The notes beneath the pieces are model-generated. The model saw nothing but the letters and a program-made list of their open reading frames with translations, had not been told where the DNA came from and did not search any database. Below are positions 1-10,680 of a DNA stretch of 64,000 bases, in pieces. Numbering within the stretch: the stretch's first letter is position 1; every line of letters starts with the position of its first letter. The stretch lies in assembly GCA_902702965.1 (NCBI GenBank), contig CACRXP010001445.1, positions 1-64,000 on the forward strand. The letters are read 5' to 3'. The translations under genes and the position numbers were made by a program. The DNA comes from Spirometra erinaceieuropaei (lineage: Eukaryota > Platyhelminthes > Cestoda > Diphyllobothriidea > Diphyllobothriidae).

Positions 1-90
1 CAGGCCAATAAACTTCTTGTCCCAGTGATCGCATCTTCATCTTCTGAACTGCTACCTGGGACTCGCCTGTTCGCTTCTATCAGTAAGTAA
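1..90 (+). repeat. Penelope-like element LTR end, cut by window edge
   Basis: The first bases (CAGGCCAATAAA) match the sequence just downstream of the hammerhead cleavage site in the other PLE copies here (CAGGC followed by AATAAA). The rest, with its cluster of CTTC triplets, the CCTGGGACTCG block and TTCGCTTCTATC, matches the LTR ends at 58620-58690 and 18355-18412. The ribozyme core itself lies outside the window. No coding sequence is seen. Confidence 0.7.
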
Positions 91-704
91 CAATGGTTAA
101 GACTCCTTGTTTGGATTTTCAGACAAACTCCATATTCCTCCCGTACAAAACCGTTGTCAAGGCAGTAGCCCAATTCATATTTAGTTTTTCCTGAAGGGGC
201 TGACGGACTGGTACCCACATTCTCGCTCGCATTCTTTGCTCTTCATAAGTTATCATTCCCGCTTCATTTATAAAAGATATGTTTATTTTAAAACGACTCC
301 TCCGAATGTTCTCTTCTGCTACCGATGTTTATGTCTTTGTAGTCGATACTATAATATAGTGACATCCCACAATGTTCAAACACCTTGCTGACTAAATTCT
401 TGACGATGTTGTCCATTTCCTTCATTCTGAACTAATTGTTGCGAAGTCCTCGCTCCCCATGCGCTGTGGCTTCCGACATGTCTCCTGCCGTACATTGACA
501 TATCAGCATTCTTTATAGCGATTTTTGGCAAGATACTTTGCGTGCAAAGAAAGTGAATTGCAGAAACTGCGACCTCAATTGTCCCCGTAGTAGATTCTTA
601 GTAGCAAGGGTGGGGTAGTTGACTCCTCTGGAGGGTTGTTTAAAAATCAGACTTCTTATCCTAGCTAGGCAGGTGTAGCGTGGCCCCAAGGCTCAACGGG
701 GCAA
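91..704. other. No recognisable feature
   Basis: About 600 bases of mixed composition. I see no coding exon, RNA gene or repeat shared with the rest of the window. Confidence 0.5.
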
Positions 705-1500
705 GTGAGTGGCCAACGAGCCTACAAAAGTGGCCGCCACCACTGTCCGAGAGCCTCTCAGGCCTGAATGGACGCAATCAACACCAAGCCTGGCTTCGCC
801 AGTGGCCACTGCCGCCTGAGGAGACAACTCTGGGTTCTGTATACATTAAAAACCGCATTCTGGTGCCTTCTGACTCCCTCCCTCCAACACTAGGATTTGG
901 TTTGACGGTTGTAGAGCTCTGAGTACAGACATACACACTCACACCGCCTGGTCACGACACTATCACACGATGAATGTAAACAGCGGATTCGATGAACTGT
1001 AGTCGACCGTCGTTGGTTATTTAATCATTAAAAGGAAAGCATGTATCACCAGAAGGGTTTGCCTGAACTTCGGCATACAGGAAATGAACAGTATAACTTG
1101 TCCTCTGTTATTTGTCAGTATCAACGGACAATGTCATCAAGCACAACTTACAGTTGTAACAAAGTATTTAAATTGGAAGTATTCTTGGTTTTTAAATTAA
1201 TTTTGAACGTAGCGGTAGCGGGAGGACCGATAGGCAACAGGATGAGTGAGACCCGTAAAACAGTCGGTGAGCATCCCTCTACCATTGTACATACACTATC
1301 ACAACTAGCAGGACAACGAGCCCGTGACCCGGCCCGTCGGACTTCTAACCAAGAGGTCGCGTAATCGAGCCCCAGGGGTTGCACATCTCGGGATTGGGTC
1401 TGAATGACCGATGACAGCTAATAAACCAGGAATTGTCGTTCAAGTCTCCCTTGTCTATGTTGGTAATGCTATTTCCTGATTCACAACGGTTTTCTTGACA
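705..1500 (+). repeat. Interspersed repeat R1, copy A
   Basis: This stretch is the same sequence as the reverse complement of 8690-7900. Both carry a block reading MYHQKGLPEL in one frame, a shared TTTAAATTAATTTTGAACGTAG block and the same TACAGACATACACACTCACA block. It ends in a tRNA-like SINE unit. The apparent open frames are broken and differ between copies, so I treat it as a non-coding mobile repeat and not as a gene. Copy A lacks the first ~250 bases that copy B has. Confidence 0.8.
1310..1480 (+). mobile_element. tRNA-derived SINE unit inside R1 copy A
   Basis: The unit starts with GGACAACGAGCCCGTG and ends with GTCTCCCTTGTC, like the better copies at 12.5-13.0 kb. The box A region is eroded here (GACCCGG where the others have GGCTCAA) and box B is poor, so pol III transcription is unlikely. 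Confidence 0.65.
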
Positions 1501-1584
1501 AGAGATTGCCAAGGGGACGCTGGAATATGCGGATTTTGATCTTCGCTAACGCTACTGACGTTAAAGATGTCCGCATCAGGCTCA

Positions 1585-1830
1585 AGGCTACCGTTAGGAG
1601 TTGGGTTTTTCATGGGGCTGAGGTTTTCAGGCTTAGCCTATAGTCTGGATTTGCCTTCAAGGCTAGGGTTTGGGTTTAAACTTGGGGTTAGGAATTTGGG
1701 CTAGCGTTCTAGGGATTGAGTTAACGATTCAAGGCCTACGGTTAAGGTTGCATTTACGCTCGATTTTTCTTTAGATGCTTACGGTTTAAGAGTTAGGGTT
1801 TTCCATCACGGACATGGTCACGGTTGGCGT
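1585..1830 (+). repeat. Degenerate telomere-like tract, G-rich on + strand
   Basis: The tract is made of imperfect GGGTTAGG, GGTTTGGG and GTTAGGGTT units without a strict period. It is an old interstitial TTAGGG-like tract. Two C-rich counterparts lie at 20424-20615 and 60770-60960. Confidence 0.6.
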
Positions 1831-4445
1831 TAGAGTAGTATCTAACCACAGTTTTCCGATGGGGGTTATATACCATACCCTGGCCTTCTTTCTCAGTTTG
1901 ATGCAAATGCAACGGCTCTTGCATCATTTGCAAATGTATACCCTGTCCAAATTGAGTGGAGTCATTTTCGCTGAAAAATTTAGAATGACACTTTCAAGAT
2001 CAATCGTGTCTCTCTTTCCCTCTCTTTCTCGCTCTTAGTCTCGGGTCTTTCTCCTCCCTCCAATAGCCAGCGTTAGCGTCTTCTCAAGGCGGAAGGTAAC
2101 TAACTTAGGTTTCCTCAGACTGTTCCTTCTTCCCCGCCTCTCTTCGACCTCCAACCATATTTGGCTCCAAAAAAGCCCTTTTTGCTGCCAGACTATTATG
2201 GTGCTATGAAAAATATGCAGCATGTATCTTACCAAGTGATATCTTGCGCACACCTGTTTACGGTAAACGGCACACGTCAGTGTGCATGAAGACCAACACA
2301 TGTGCGGCATTGATTACTTTAGGTGTAACCGGCCTGATGTCTGAGGGAGCCTAGGTTATGAAGCTCTCGACCAAGCACTCAGCGGGCAGGTGGGCGGCAT
2401 CAGCAGCCAGTTTACGGTCAACAGAACCCCTCATGAGACAAGGGAAGCTGCAACGTCCGACCTCAATGAGGGTTCTGTGGCCGAGATCTCACTCGCGTCC
2501 TTATGGGCTGCCTGGGACGGAACGTCGGAGGCTGGAGCACTCTGTCCGGTCTGCGTATCGTTAGGGTCGTTTTTCTAAGCATTCAACATGGAATATTGAT
2601 TTTCAGGCACACGATAAGACGCGTAATATATTAAAGTTTATTTTAGGAGGGGGGAACAGAACGTAGAACGAGGAGCAAAGGGTGGGGATCGATTACTCCA
2701 ACAAAACGTTAACTTCACAGTTATCCGGGGAAGGTGGAGTTGGGAGCTGCCACCGGGGAGGGAGAATTATCTTCTTCGCGCAACTCGACTGGAAAATAGG
2801 AGAAAAAACAGACATTATCCAGACGCCAGGCAACCTTGCTCTCAAACTTAGCGCAATTGTCTACATTAAAACAAAACCGTTTATGTCTGTCCACTACAAT
2901 GTTTTTACTGTTTACCCACCATCTGCGCATGAGGACATCACGACAGAAGAGCAGAATTTCATTAAAACGTCGGAATTTCTACAGAGGCCTACAATCACGA
3001 CGATCCTCAACTTCTGGAGAGGCCGATATTGCTACTGCGGGAGATGTGGAGACACGGACAGATAACGCAGTACTTCAAGGACGTCGTCAGTGTCCACCTC
3101 CAAAAGTGGGAACGAATGTGCGCATAAATTACGCGCGGCATTCTCCACCACACAGCAGTCGAGAAGTAAGTGAAACAAAATGGCCTGTTTTCTTTTCGAA
3201 GGAAGGGAAGCAGACAGGATCTGCAGGCTACAGTGCGGCCACAGGACTGTTCCTACAGTGAGGTTTAGGAATGAACAGACGCAAATATGATAGAGGCGCA
3301 CTGGACTCCCCTTCGCGTAAGTAATTTCAATGACACAGGCCCGATCCGAGCAAATGCACGTAAAGTATAAACAACCGCTGCCGTTGGGGAGTCTCAGATA
3401 CATTGCCAGCCGACGTATTAACCTCCACTGGCCCTGCACATATCACATTTCCGGACAGATTCAAGCGGCTGCGCAAAAAATTCCACGAGATAGCATATTG
3501 CTCCTGTTCGGTTGCAAGCCATCTGCGCTTGACGGTAACGTATTAGTGAAAGTCGTTGTTTAATCTGGCAAAAATCCGCCCTTTTCGATGTCATTAGCTA
3601 CCCACAGTGTTTTATCAGAGCGCGTGTACATTAACATGCGGTAGTTCAAAAACCATCTGGTCCCTACTTCGCCAGGCAGTAATTAACTGGAATGGCCTGA
3701 TTGGGTGGATGGAGACATGTATATCCTGGCGTTGGAGACGGGTGTCTATATCCAAACCGGCAGGGTTTTAAGAGGTCAGGACTGCGCTGGACGGCGCATA
3801 AAACCCACCGGATGGTAAATGGAATTCACTAATTTGCATTATCGTTATCGTATCCGACTTGCCGACTAGGCGCCGCGTGGTCTGTGGTTGAATATTCACC
3901 GGTCACAAATTGTTAAGAGAAAGCGCGATCTTCTGAGTCTGTTTTGGTCACTAAACACCAGATATCTGTAAGGTAGCTAGAAAAATCTCCTCTCTGAGGT
4001 GAGGGTACACCACGAGCTCATGGATAGTCGACTGTGAAAGGAAGAGAGAGTAAGGTTTGGGACTGTGGAATCCATTGCCGCTGCAAATCAGCGTATTCCT
4101 CGCTACAATAAACCTTATGGGCTACGCTACAAACCTATCACTAGGCGGCAGGAGTCATGCCTTGGAAGGTCGCCAGCTCACATAATAACTCGTCCCCCGG
4201 GGTGAATATAATGGTGGATTGAGGGTCATCCTGCAATGACCCTCGTATTTATGTGGCCTTCCAGCCGATGAGACATACCAGTTGTAAGTATCGGCGCGTG
4301 ACACTGGCTTTGAGAGCCAGGTCGTGTGCACAACGCGTAGGCGGGCTGTTTCGTTTTGCCAACCACTGCACCCGCGCCTGAGCCCCACCCCCGTCGCCGT
4401 CATCGTTTCTCGTTACAGTGAGGTAAATGGTGCGCGAATACGCCT
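1831..4445. other. No recognisable feature
   Basis: About 2.6 kb. Several open frames of 60-140 codons occur on both strands, but they overlap each other, have no family signature I recognise and lack a convincing splice context. No repeat shared with the window was found by eye. Confidence 0.45.
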
Positions 4446-4447
4446 CA

Positions 4448-4745
4448 ACATAAGTTAGTTTACGTGCCTACCTTGTCGAGAACGCGGTAGACTTGCGACG
4501 GATGAACTGTCGTTAATGCGATATTAAATATGTTGTTCGTGGTTAGCAAAAGTAAGAGATATGGGTCGACAATCTAATGAAAGGGAAGTGTTTATCGGAT
4601 CGAGGGACTTGTTCGGCTGACGTTTCGAAGAGCTTGGGTGGCTCTCCATTATCAAGGCGTTTAGTGCAAAAACTCGATCAGAATTTTGAAAAGACAGCCG
4701 AATCAATTGGCCTCGGGCTAATCGATTTTCTTCTTCTTTCGCTGC
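4448..4745 (-). repeat. 3' tail of a decayed Penelope-like element (family C)
   Basis: This lies downstream of the minus-strand PLE coding remnant at 4805-5560. About 85 bases (4455-4540, with TAGACTTGCGAC and GCGATATTAA) recur at 6560-6650, so the tail belongs to a repeated element. It contains the hammerhead-like motif annotated separately. Confidence 0.6.
4614..4662 (-). ncRNA. Hammerhead-like motif of PLE family C, degenerate core
   Basis: On the minus strand a 7 bp helix (GGAGAGC paired with GCUCUUC, one G-U) is followed by GAAAC-GUC, the expected right half of a hammerhead with its cleavage triplet. The left half reads CUUGAUAA and not CUGAUGA, so activity is doubtful unless this is a family variant. 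Confidence 0.45.
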
Positions 4746-4804
4746 CATGACTAACTTGCATCGCTTGGGAGTGTTGGTGGCCTCATGTATTGTGTATCGT
4801 CACT

Positions 4805-5560
4805 TCAATTGGGGTTAGTTGCGTTTGCGCCCCCTTTGGGTGAATTGGTCGACAGGCCGTGTTTGCTCGGTAGTCTTAGGCTCCGTATGACTGTCTTGTC
4901 TTCGTCACGGCGCATGTAGTGACGTAGGATTTTATAGGCCGAAGGAAGGTCTAGATGCGTGTTGATGGAGTTGGCATCTGAGTACCAAGCCTCAAGTGTG
5001 AGACGTTCTGTCCTTGAGGTGCCCCTGCCTAAGACAATTGCTCCTTGAAAATAAAAACTGCGACCAGTTTCCCCGATGTGAGCCGCAAGCTGTGAGTTTG
5101 GGTCTAGTCTCCGAGCTGCCAGTTTGTGATCATGTAAGCGGATCTGCAATTTCCGTCCAGTTTCCCCAATCTAGTTGCAGTCCCCATCGTTACAACGTAT
5201 TTGATAGACAGCTGCTGAGGTTTCAGTGGATGGCGGTATGTCTTTGGGTTGTATCAAACAGCGACGAATAGTTGCCTGGGGTCGATGGGCAATGCCTACC
5301 CTGGCGGGCTGTAACAGTCGTGAAACCGCCTCGGAGACTCCTTTATTGTACGGAGTAGCCCTCCAGACGTCGGGTTGTTCTTCTTGTGGCCGTCGTCTGT
5401 TGACTCGGCGCTTGCTTTGTTTGATGAAGTAGCTTGGGCGTCAATTGGTTCGAAGGAGGTCATGAAGGTATTGTCGTTCAACTCTTTTGTCGGCTGGTGT
5501 GCTGCAGTGTGTTTCAACTCTGTTGTTTGAGCCCAGCCGAGGCTCACTTGTCCTTCAGCC
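4805..5560 (-). pseudogene. Penelope-like element ORF remnant, GIY-YIG end (family C)
   Basis: PLEs copy themselves with a reverse transcriptase fused to a C-terminal GIY-YIG nuclease. Here the region after the RT and the nuclease survive. In order on the minus strand I see VETHCS (about 5520), VSRLL (about 5330), HRPQATIRR (5285), VYQIRC (5205), IGETGR (5170), then the tail of the domain with AAHI, EAWYSD and SINTHLDLPSAY, ending in a stop at 4805. This matches the order in the copy at 21.5-22.8 kb, but the residues differ enough to be another family. A TAG replaces the second tyrosine of the GIY-YIG motif (CN*IGETGR), and another stop follows LRTN. It is therefore dead. The RT itself is missing. 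Confidence 0.85.
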
Positions 5561-5599
5561 CTTCTTAGTCAGTCGAATGGGCGCGATGTCCATGACACC

Positions 5600-6535
5600 A
5601 CATCGCTCCACCATTGCATTGGTTTTCGGTATCGTCTCCGGAACCTTCCGGAGCGTAGGGGTCGCACGTCCTGAGCTCTCGGTGGCAGATTAGCAGCCGA
5701 ACCTCCTCAACCGCTGTTATGCTGATCGCGCGATGCATGATTCCTGCAAGGAACCCCGCTATACTGCTTAAATGCTTACGGAGTTTGCAGCAACCTAAAA
5801 GAAATAGCAGTCTTTACCGGAACTGTCATGCTTTATAAACATTATGATGAAACTGCAGATCCTTTTAAACCGGAAAATTGCTTATAGACATAAAATAAAC
5901 CTCAGCTTGCTTCAGAACAGTTTCTTTTAAAAAGAGCCCTCCGTCAGTGGTTAATAGAAACATATAGGCCGTAGAAAGGCCGTAAGAAAGAAGCCCCAAA
6001 CTACTCTGTCCCATTTAGTGTGAGATCTACCCAGTCTGACTTGATTCAAGGACAATGGAAGGACAGTAAGTTGGCGGCTTGTATTTTCTTGGTTTTCAAT
6101 AGGGTGTTTGATTTCCTTGTGAAGGACGTTGAAACGACGTATAAAAATTCTCTATCTCCTCCCAGCGGGTTTTAAGGCTTCGTTTTTTCCAACCGACGTA
6201 TTTGTTAGCTTAGGTTTTCATTTTAAAAAAATGTGCACCAAGGCATCGGACCGCGCACGATCACATTACTCCTCTGTGAGGGCGTGGGGGACAGATTTTG
6301 GGGTCATGGTTTACAGTACAGCGACTGGAAAGCATGACCTGGAATGCATGCCGCTTACACGGTGCGTCAAAGTTCAGACTTCAGATATATTTAAACGCAG
6401 TCCATCGGCGGTCGTGACCGTGACTATTCCTCATGGGCTCATCAACGCACTCCTGATAACGCGCGCGAGTAAATGTCATTGTACGGTTTGCGTAACGATT
6501 TCATTTTCAGCCTAGTTATGCAAGTAATTGGCATA
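5600..6535. other. No recognisable feature
   Basis: No domain, RNA gene or repeat seen. The open frame at 6129-6515 (+) has no recognisable motif. Confidence 0.4.
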
Positions 6536-6660
6536 TGTTGTCCGTCTTCAAAACGAAGTACATTGTTTACGCGCCTACTTCGTTGAAGACGCAGTAGACT
6601 TGCGACAGCCAAACTTCTGTGTATGCGATATTAAGTGCATATGTTGTTTGAACGCAACCG
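6536..6660 (-). repeat. Second copy of the PLE family C tail segment
   Basis: Shares TTTACG, GCAGTAGACTTGCGACAG and TGCGATATTAA in order with 4455-4545. It shows that this segment is a dispersed repeat. No coding remnant was recognised next to it. Confidence 0.55.
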
Positions 6661-7395
6661 AAGCGAAGCCGGCATCTGGTCACGTTGATCAGTGAAAACT
6701 ACTTATCTTGAAGGCTTAAACGATTGGTTATGAGAAGATATTTGGCAGTGCATGAAGTCGCTGATTAATCCGAAAAGCGCTGACGCCTTTTCATCTATTT
6801 GAAAGGGTGCTGACTAACAAGGTTGGTGGATAATACACGTTTGCATGCCCGCGTGTCTGGTGGGCGTTGACCTTGAGTGATTCAAGGTTTCTTGGGTAGT
6901 ATGCTGAGTGAAAAACAACATTCTGAAGTCATTTTGACAGGAGATGATTGAGCCGTTCGAATTGGCAAGGATCAGGAAGCGTAAACAAGTTCTCAAGGGC
7001 GAATGAATTTCGTTCGTGCCTTGCAACTTCCGCAGTATAAAGTCAATTGTGCAAACACCCATATGCGACTCCTAGTGAACTGTGCCACCGCGACCGTTGC
7101 ATTGGTTAAATGTTTTTGGATTTGGCCCAACAACTCACTCAATGTCCCCTCCTCCCCTCCTCCCCCCCATCCGAAGTATCATAATTCTATTAGATGGGCG
7201 CTGTCAAGTAAAAAGCAGCCAACAAAAAGTTTTTAGAATCAATGTGTAGACTAAGAAAATATGTGCATTATTTAACTATTCTTTTAGTAGGCCATTAGGC
7301 ACATTTTACCAAAAACCATATTGACAAGCAGTTTAGGCGTCATCGAAAGACAAAGTTCTGTCGAGGGCACCGAACTGACAAACGTATGCTGCTAG
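6661..7395. other. No recognisable feature
   Basis: A minus-strand open frame at 6814-7062 has no recognised motif. A C-rich run lies near 7148-7170. Confidence 0.4.
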
Positions 7396-7399
7396 GAGT

Positions 7400-7750
7400 A
7401 ACTGATCTCATAAAATATTAGAAAAGATTCTGAAATGCGTTTTCGGTTAGGAAGGTTTACTTAAGTGGGGTTACAACATTAATTATCACATAGCATACAC
7501 CAAAGGCTTTTCGATCACCTCATGACGGTGGCTTTTGAGCGCACTTTTTCCGGTAAAAATGACCACTAAAGTATAATGAGTTGTTTCTACTGATTTTATA
7601 CGCCTTTAGTAATCCAAATATATCCTGTGGAAAACATGTTCAACTATATGCAGTCTAAAATTCGTCCAGTAAAAAATCATGCCTTCTTTAAATTTTCTAC
7701 ATGAGGGAAAAGTCCACAAATGAGAATTTTTAAGACCGTGAAATGTCCAT
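7400..7750 (+). mobile_element. Fragment of foldback DNA element, one arm
   Basis: The blocks TCTGAAATGCGTTTTCGGTT, AGGAAGGTTTACTTAAGTGG, GGCTTTTGAGCGCAC and TTTTTAAGACCGTG match in order the arms of the foldback element at 13366-14343. Only one arm is recognisable, and it abuts R1 copy B. Confidence 0.6.
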
Positions 7751-7862
7751 TCTACTTCTACCTTACCTGTCCACATCTATTCCAAAATTTTCTCGGTCAT
7801 ATATGGTACTTACCTTGGCACAGAAGAAATTTCGGGCATGCCTTTTCCACATAATAAGAGAG

Positions 7863-8930
7863 TTACTTGTTTAAATGTTGCGTGCCCTTAAATAGTCTGC
7901 TTATTGACTGAATAGCATTATTAGCAAACACAAGGGAGACTGGAATGGCCATTTCCGGCTCATTAGCCGTCGTCAGCCAGTCATACCCAACCCCGAAGCT
8001 TGAAACACCCGACATTTGATCCCGTGACCTGTTTGGTAGAAGCCCAACGTCTCTAATCAATGAGCCACGGCTTCGTTGCCATGTTGGTTGCGATCGGGAA
8101 TATACAACGGTAGAGGCGGGCTCACCGATTGCTTTGTGGGTCTCACTCGTCCTGTTGCTTATCGGCCCTTCCGCCACCGCTACGTTCAAAATTAATTTAA
8201 AAACCAAGAATACTCCCAATTTAAATACTTTGTTACAACTGTAAGTTGTGCTTGGTGACTTTGTCCGTTGATACTGACAAATAACAGAAGACCGGTTATA
8301 GCATTCATTTCCTGTATGCTGAAGTTCAGGCAAACCCTTCTGGTGATACATGCTTTCCTGATGCTGATTAAATAACCAACGACGGTCGACTACGGTTCAT
8401 CGAATCCGCTGTTTCCACTCATCCTGTGACAGTGTCGTGACCAGGCGGTGTGAGTGTGTATGTCTGTACTCAGAGCGCTACTATCGTCAGGCCAAATCCT
8501 ATTGCTGGAGGGAGTGACAGAAAGCACCAGAATGGGGATTTAATGTATACAGAACCCGGAGTTGTCCTCTCAGGCAGCAGTGGCCATTGGCAAAGCCAGC
8601 GCTGGTGTTGAATGCGTCCAGTCAGGCCCGAGAGCCCCTGGGACAGTAGTGGCAGCCGCTTTTGCAGGCTCGTAGGCCAAGCTCAAGTGGTGTCCAGTCG
8701 GTATTTGTTGCATTTGCCGAGCGGTGGTGTCCCAGTGGCTTGTTTGGCTAGTTGCAGGGGGTGCCGGGTTCAAGTGGCGTATGGGTAGCCGCGACTCTGC
8801 GTGGACGCAATTATGTCCTAGCTGAAGTCGCTCGAGTCGCTTCAGATCAGCACGTCTGGGACGGCTCGCTCCAAGGGGTGAATGACCTTGAGGCAGCGAG
8901 GCCTTGAACAATGACACCAGACCGGTCATG
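7863..8930 (-). repeat. Interspersed repeat R1, copy B (longest)
   Basis: This is the most complete R1 copy, about 1.05 kb, in opposite orientation to copy A. It starts (minus strand) with a block shared with 14344-14480, continues with the block shared with 13160-13365 and 12060-12245, and ends in the SINE unit. An open frame of 162 codons runs through it from MYHQKGL, but it crosses the SINE and is not conserved as protein, so I do not call a gene. The site that is interrupted by a foldback element in copy D is uninterrupted here (near 8815). Confidence 0.8.
7925..8110 (-). mobile_element. tRNA-derived SINE unit inside R1 copy B
   Basis: On the minus strand: GTGGCTCATTGATTAGAG (box A like), GGTCACGGGATCAAAT (weak box B), then the common SINE tail with GACTGGCTGACGACGGCTAA and CCAGTCTCCCTTG. 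Confidence 0.7.
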
Positions 8931-8958
8931 TTGGCTGCCCGCTACAATAGTGTCCCAT

Positions 8959-9196
8959 TCCGATACAAGCGAAGATGCGAGTTCCAGGAACTAGGTGATC
9001 AGAAGAAGAAGCGATCGCTGGAACAATGGCTTTATTCGCCTGACGTTTGGGATTCTCTATTGAATCCATCATCAGAGACAGCTGCAACTGTCTCTGATGA
9101 TGGATTCAAGAGAGAATTCGAAACGTCAGGCGAATAAAGCCATTGTTCCAGCGATCGCTTCTTCTTCTGATCAGTGCCCCATTCCTTCCCAGACTA
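8959..9196. mobile_element. Palindromic PLE-LTR unit, copy 1
   Basis: Bases 8996-9173 form an almost perfect inverted repeat (two arms of ~89 bases, centre 9084/9085) bounded by TGATCAGAAGAAG on each side. Each arm is the terminal part of a PLE LTR: GCGATCGCTGGAACAATGG, the TTTATTCGCC block, then the hammerhead region. The whole unit, including unique-looking flanks (CGATACAAGCGAAGATGCGA on the left, GTGCCCCATTCCTTCCCAGA on the right), recurs at 9842-10078. The shared flanks show that the unit was copied as one piece. Confidence 0.85.
9089..9132 (+). ncRNA. Hammerhead ribozyme motif, intact core (HHR1)
   Basis: Stem I 5' strand UGUCU (9089-9093) pairs with AGGCG (9128-9132). The core CUGAUGA is at 9094-9100. 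One unpaired U precedes stem II, GGAUUC/GAAUUC (9102-9107 with 9114-9119), which closes loop AAGAGA. GAAA is at 9120-9123, followed by CGUC with cleavage expected after C9127. Stem III would be only ACGU, a palindrome, so cleavage would probably need a dimer, as described for PLE hammerheads. The minus-strand arm (9033-9078) has CAAA in place of GAAA and should be inactive. Confidence 0.75.
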
Positions 9197-9841
9197 CGAA
9201 AAATTATTGCCATTCACGTGGACAAGAAAACAACTTAATTCTTCGGCAATGAAATAAATCCTACCGTATAAATCTTTTAAAGAGGGCGTCCAGACGTATA
9301 AGCAATGTGGAGAATCAGTTTATATGTAATCATACTTAACAAAGTACTGTAGGCTGGGTCTGAATTCGTGTCTTCGGGCTTCCACTACATTATATCCATC
9401 AGTTTGAATTAATTTTGTTTATATCCACTTGCTTTAAAGTATTCTTAAACTGACACCTGGAAGTTATAAATCCTGTTGATGTAAGTCCCGTGGGAATGTA
9501 CTGCTTTCAGGAATTCGTGAGTGTCTTTATTTAGGCTGGGGAAAATGGTGTAGTCTTCGTCCGTGGAAATGTGTCTCCCGAGTCCAGATTGTGAACATTT
9601 GTCGGATATAAATTGTTCCGTGATCATGCCACCCTCTGTTGTTCACATTTTCGGATGGGGACGGATTTTCCAGATTTGGGAACAACGGATTGCATCGCGC
9701 AATATACCTGGTGCACTCTAACGGAAATCCGTTCTATCTTTTACTCCGTATGCTCAACCAGGTTGCGGGAAGTCGTTGAGGATGCATGCATCGCGTGTAT
9801 AAACTGAGATTTGTGTCTTTCGTTACAAGGCGGTAGTTTTT
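9197..9841. other. Non-coding insert between two direct palindromic LTR units
   Basis: 645 bases flanked by the two direct copies of the PLE-LTR palindrome. No long open frame. A short minus-strand frame at 9445-9627 has no clear domain. With the flanking ribozymes it forms an 883 nt segment that self-cleavage could release. Confidence 0.5.
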
Positions 9842-10078
9842 GCCGATACAAGCAAAGATGCGAGTTCCAGGAACTAGTTGATCAGAAGAAGAAGCGATCG
9901 CTGGAACAATGGTTTTATTCGCCTGACGTTTAGGATTCTCTCTTGAATCCATCATCAGAGACAGCTGCAACTGTCTCTGATGATGGATTCAAGAGAGAAT
10001 TCGAAACGTCAGGCGAATAAAGCCATTGTTCCAGCGATCGCTTCTTCTTCTGATCAGTGCCCCATTCCTTCCCAGACC
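9842..10078. mobile_element. Palindromic PLE-LTR unit, copy 2
   Basis: A direct repeat of 8959-9196. The inverted repeat proper is 9879-10056, again 178 bases. It differs from copy 1 by a handful of substitutions (for example AAGCAAAG for AAGCGAAG). The outer flanks stop matching at the same points as in copy 1. Confidence 0.85.
9972..10015 (+). ncRNA. Hammerhead ribozyme motif, intact core (HHR2)
   Basis: Same structure as HHR1: UGUCU 9972-9976, CUGAUGA 9977-9983, stem II GGAUUC/GAAUUC, GAAA 10003-10006, cleavage expected after C10010, AGGCG 10011-10015. The opposite-strand arm (about 9918-9961) has TAAA in place of GAAA and should be inactive. Confidence 0.75.
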
Positions 10079-10680
10079 ATATGTTGTCAAAACTTTCCGC
10101 TTAATTGCCAGGTGACGTCGGACAGCAACGCCTGATGTTCCAGCACAATATCAGCAACCGCATACGGGGTTACAACTGACGCCATGACCCTAAATCGCCG
10201 AAATGACCTATTCCCACCAGCACTGATTCATCCCGTGTGCAGATTCTACCCTAGACTCCGCACGACTGGTGATCTGCCAGCGAGTTTGCTTACGCTGACC
10301 TGAACAGAGACCGCTGACTCATCACGAGTGTTTGGTTTAATTAGCTCGTCAACTGGGGCAGAATAGTAAAAAAAATCTCCGGAATTTGGGTCTCGCATTT
10401 TGGCACCAAAGTGCCTCCAACAAGGGGAGGTCTCGAGAATGAGGGTAGGCAAAATTTGAAATGTCTCCCTGTTGGGCGCGGAAGGCAAAAAGGACGTTAA
10501 CTACGAGCGGGTGCACTAACGTCCCTAATACTAAAAGCCTTATATGGCGCAATCGGAGTCAAATGTCCAAGAAAGTGTTTACGGTAACTAAACCACTTGT
10601 CTTTATTTAAACTCGGAAAAATTTATAAAAACAACCGGGTTGACAAACCCGTGGTACAGGGAGCGCAAGGATCACGTTAC
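10079..10680. other. No recognisable feature
   Basis: A minus-strand frame of 80 codons at 10246-10488 looks protein-like in composition but carries no motif that I know. Confidence 0.4.

Noticed and set aside
7863..8351. 162-codon frame MYHQKGL as a gene
   Set aside because: Lies in repeat R1, crosses the SINE, and the frame is disrupted in copy A.
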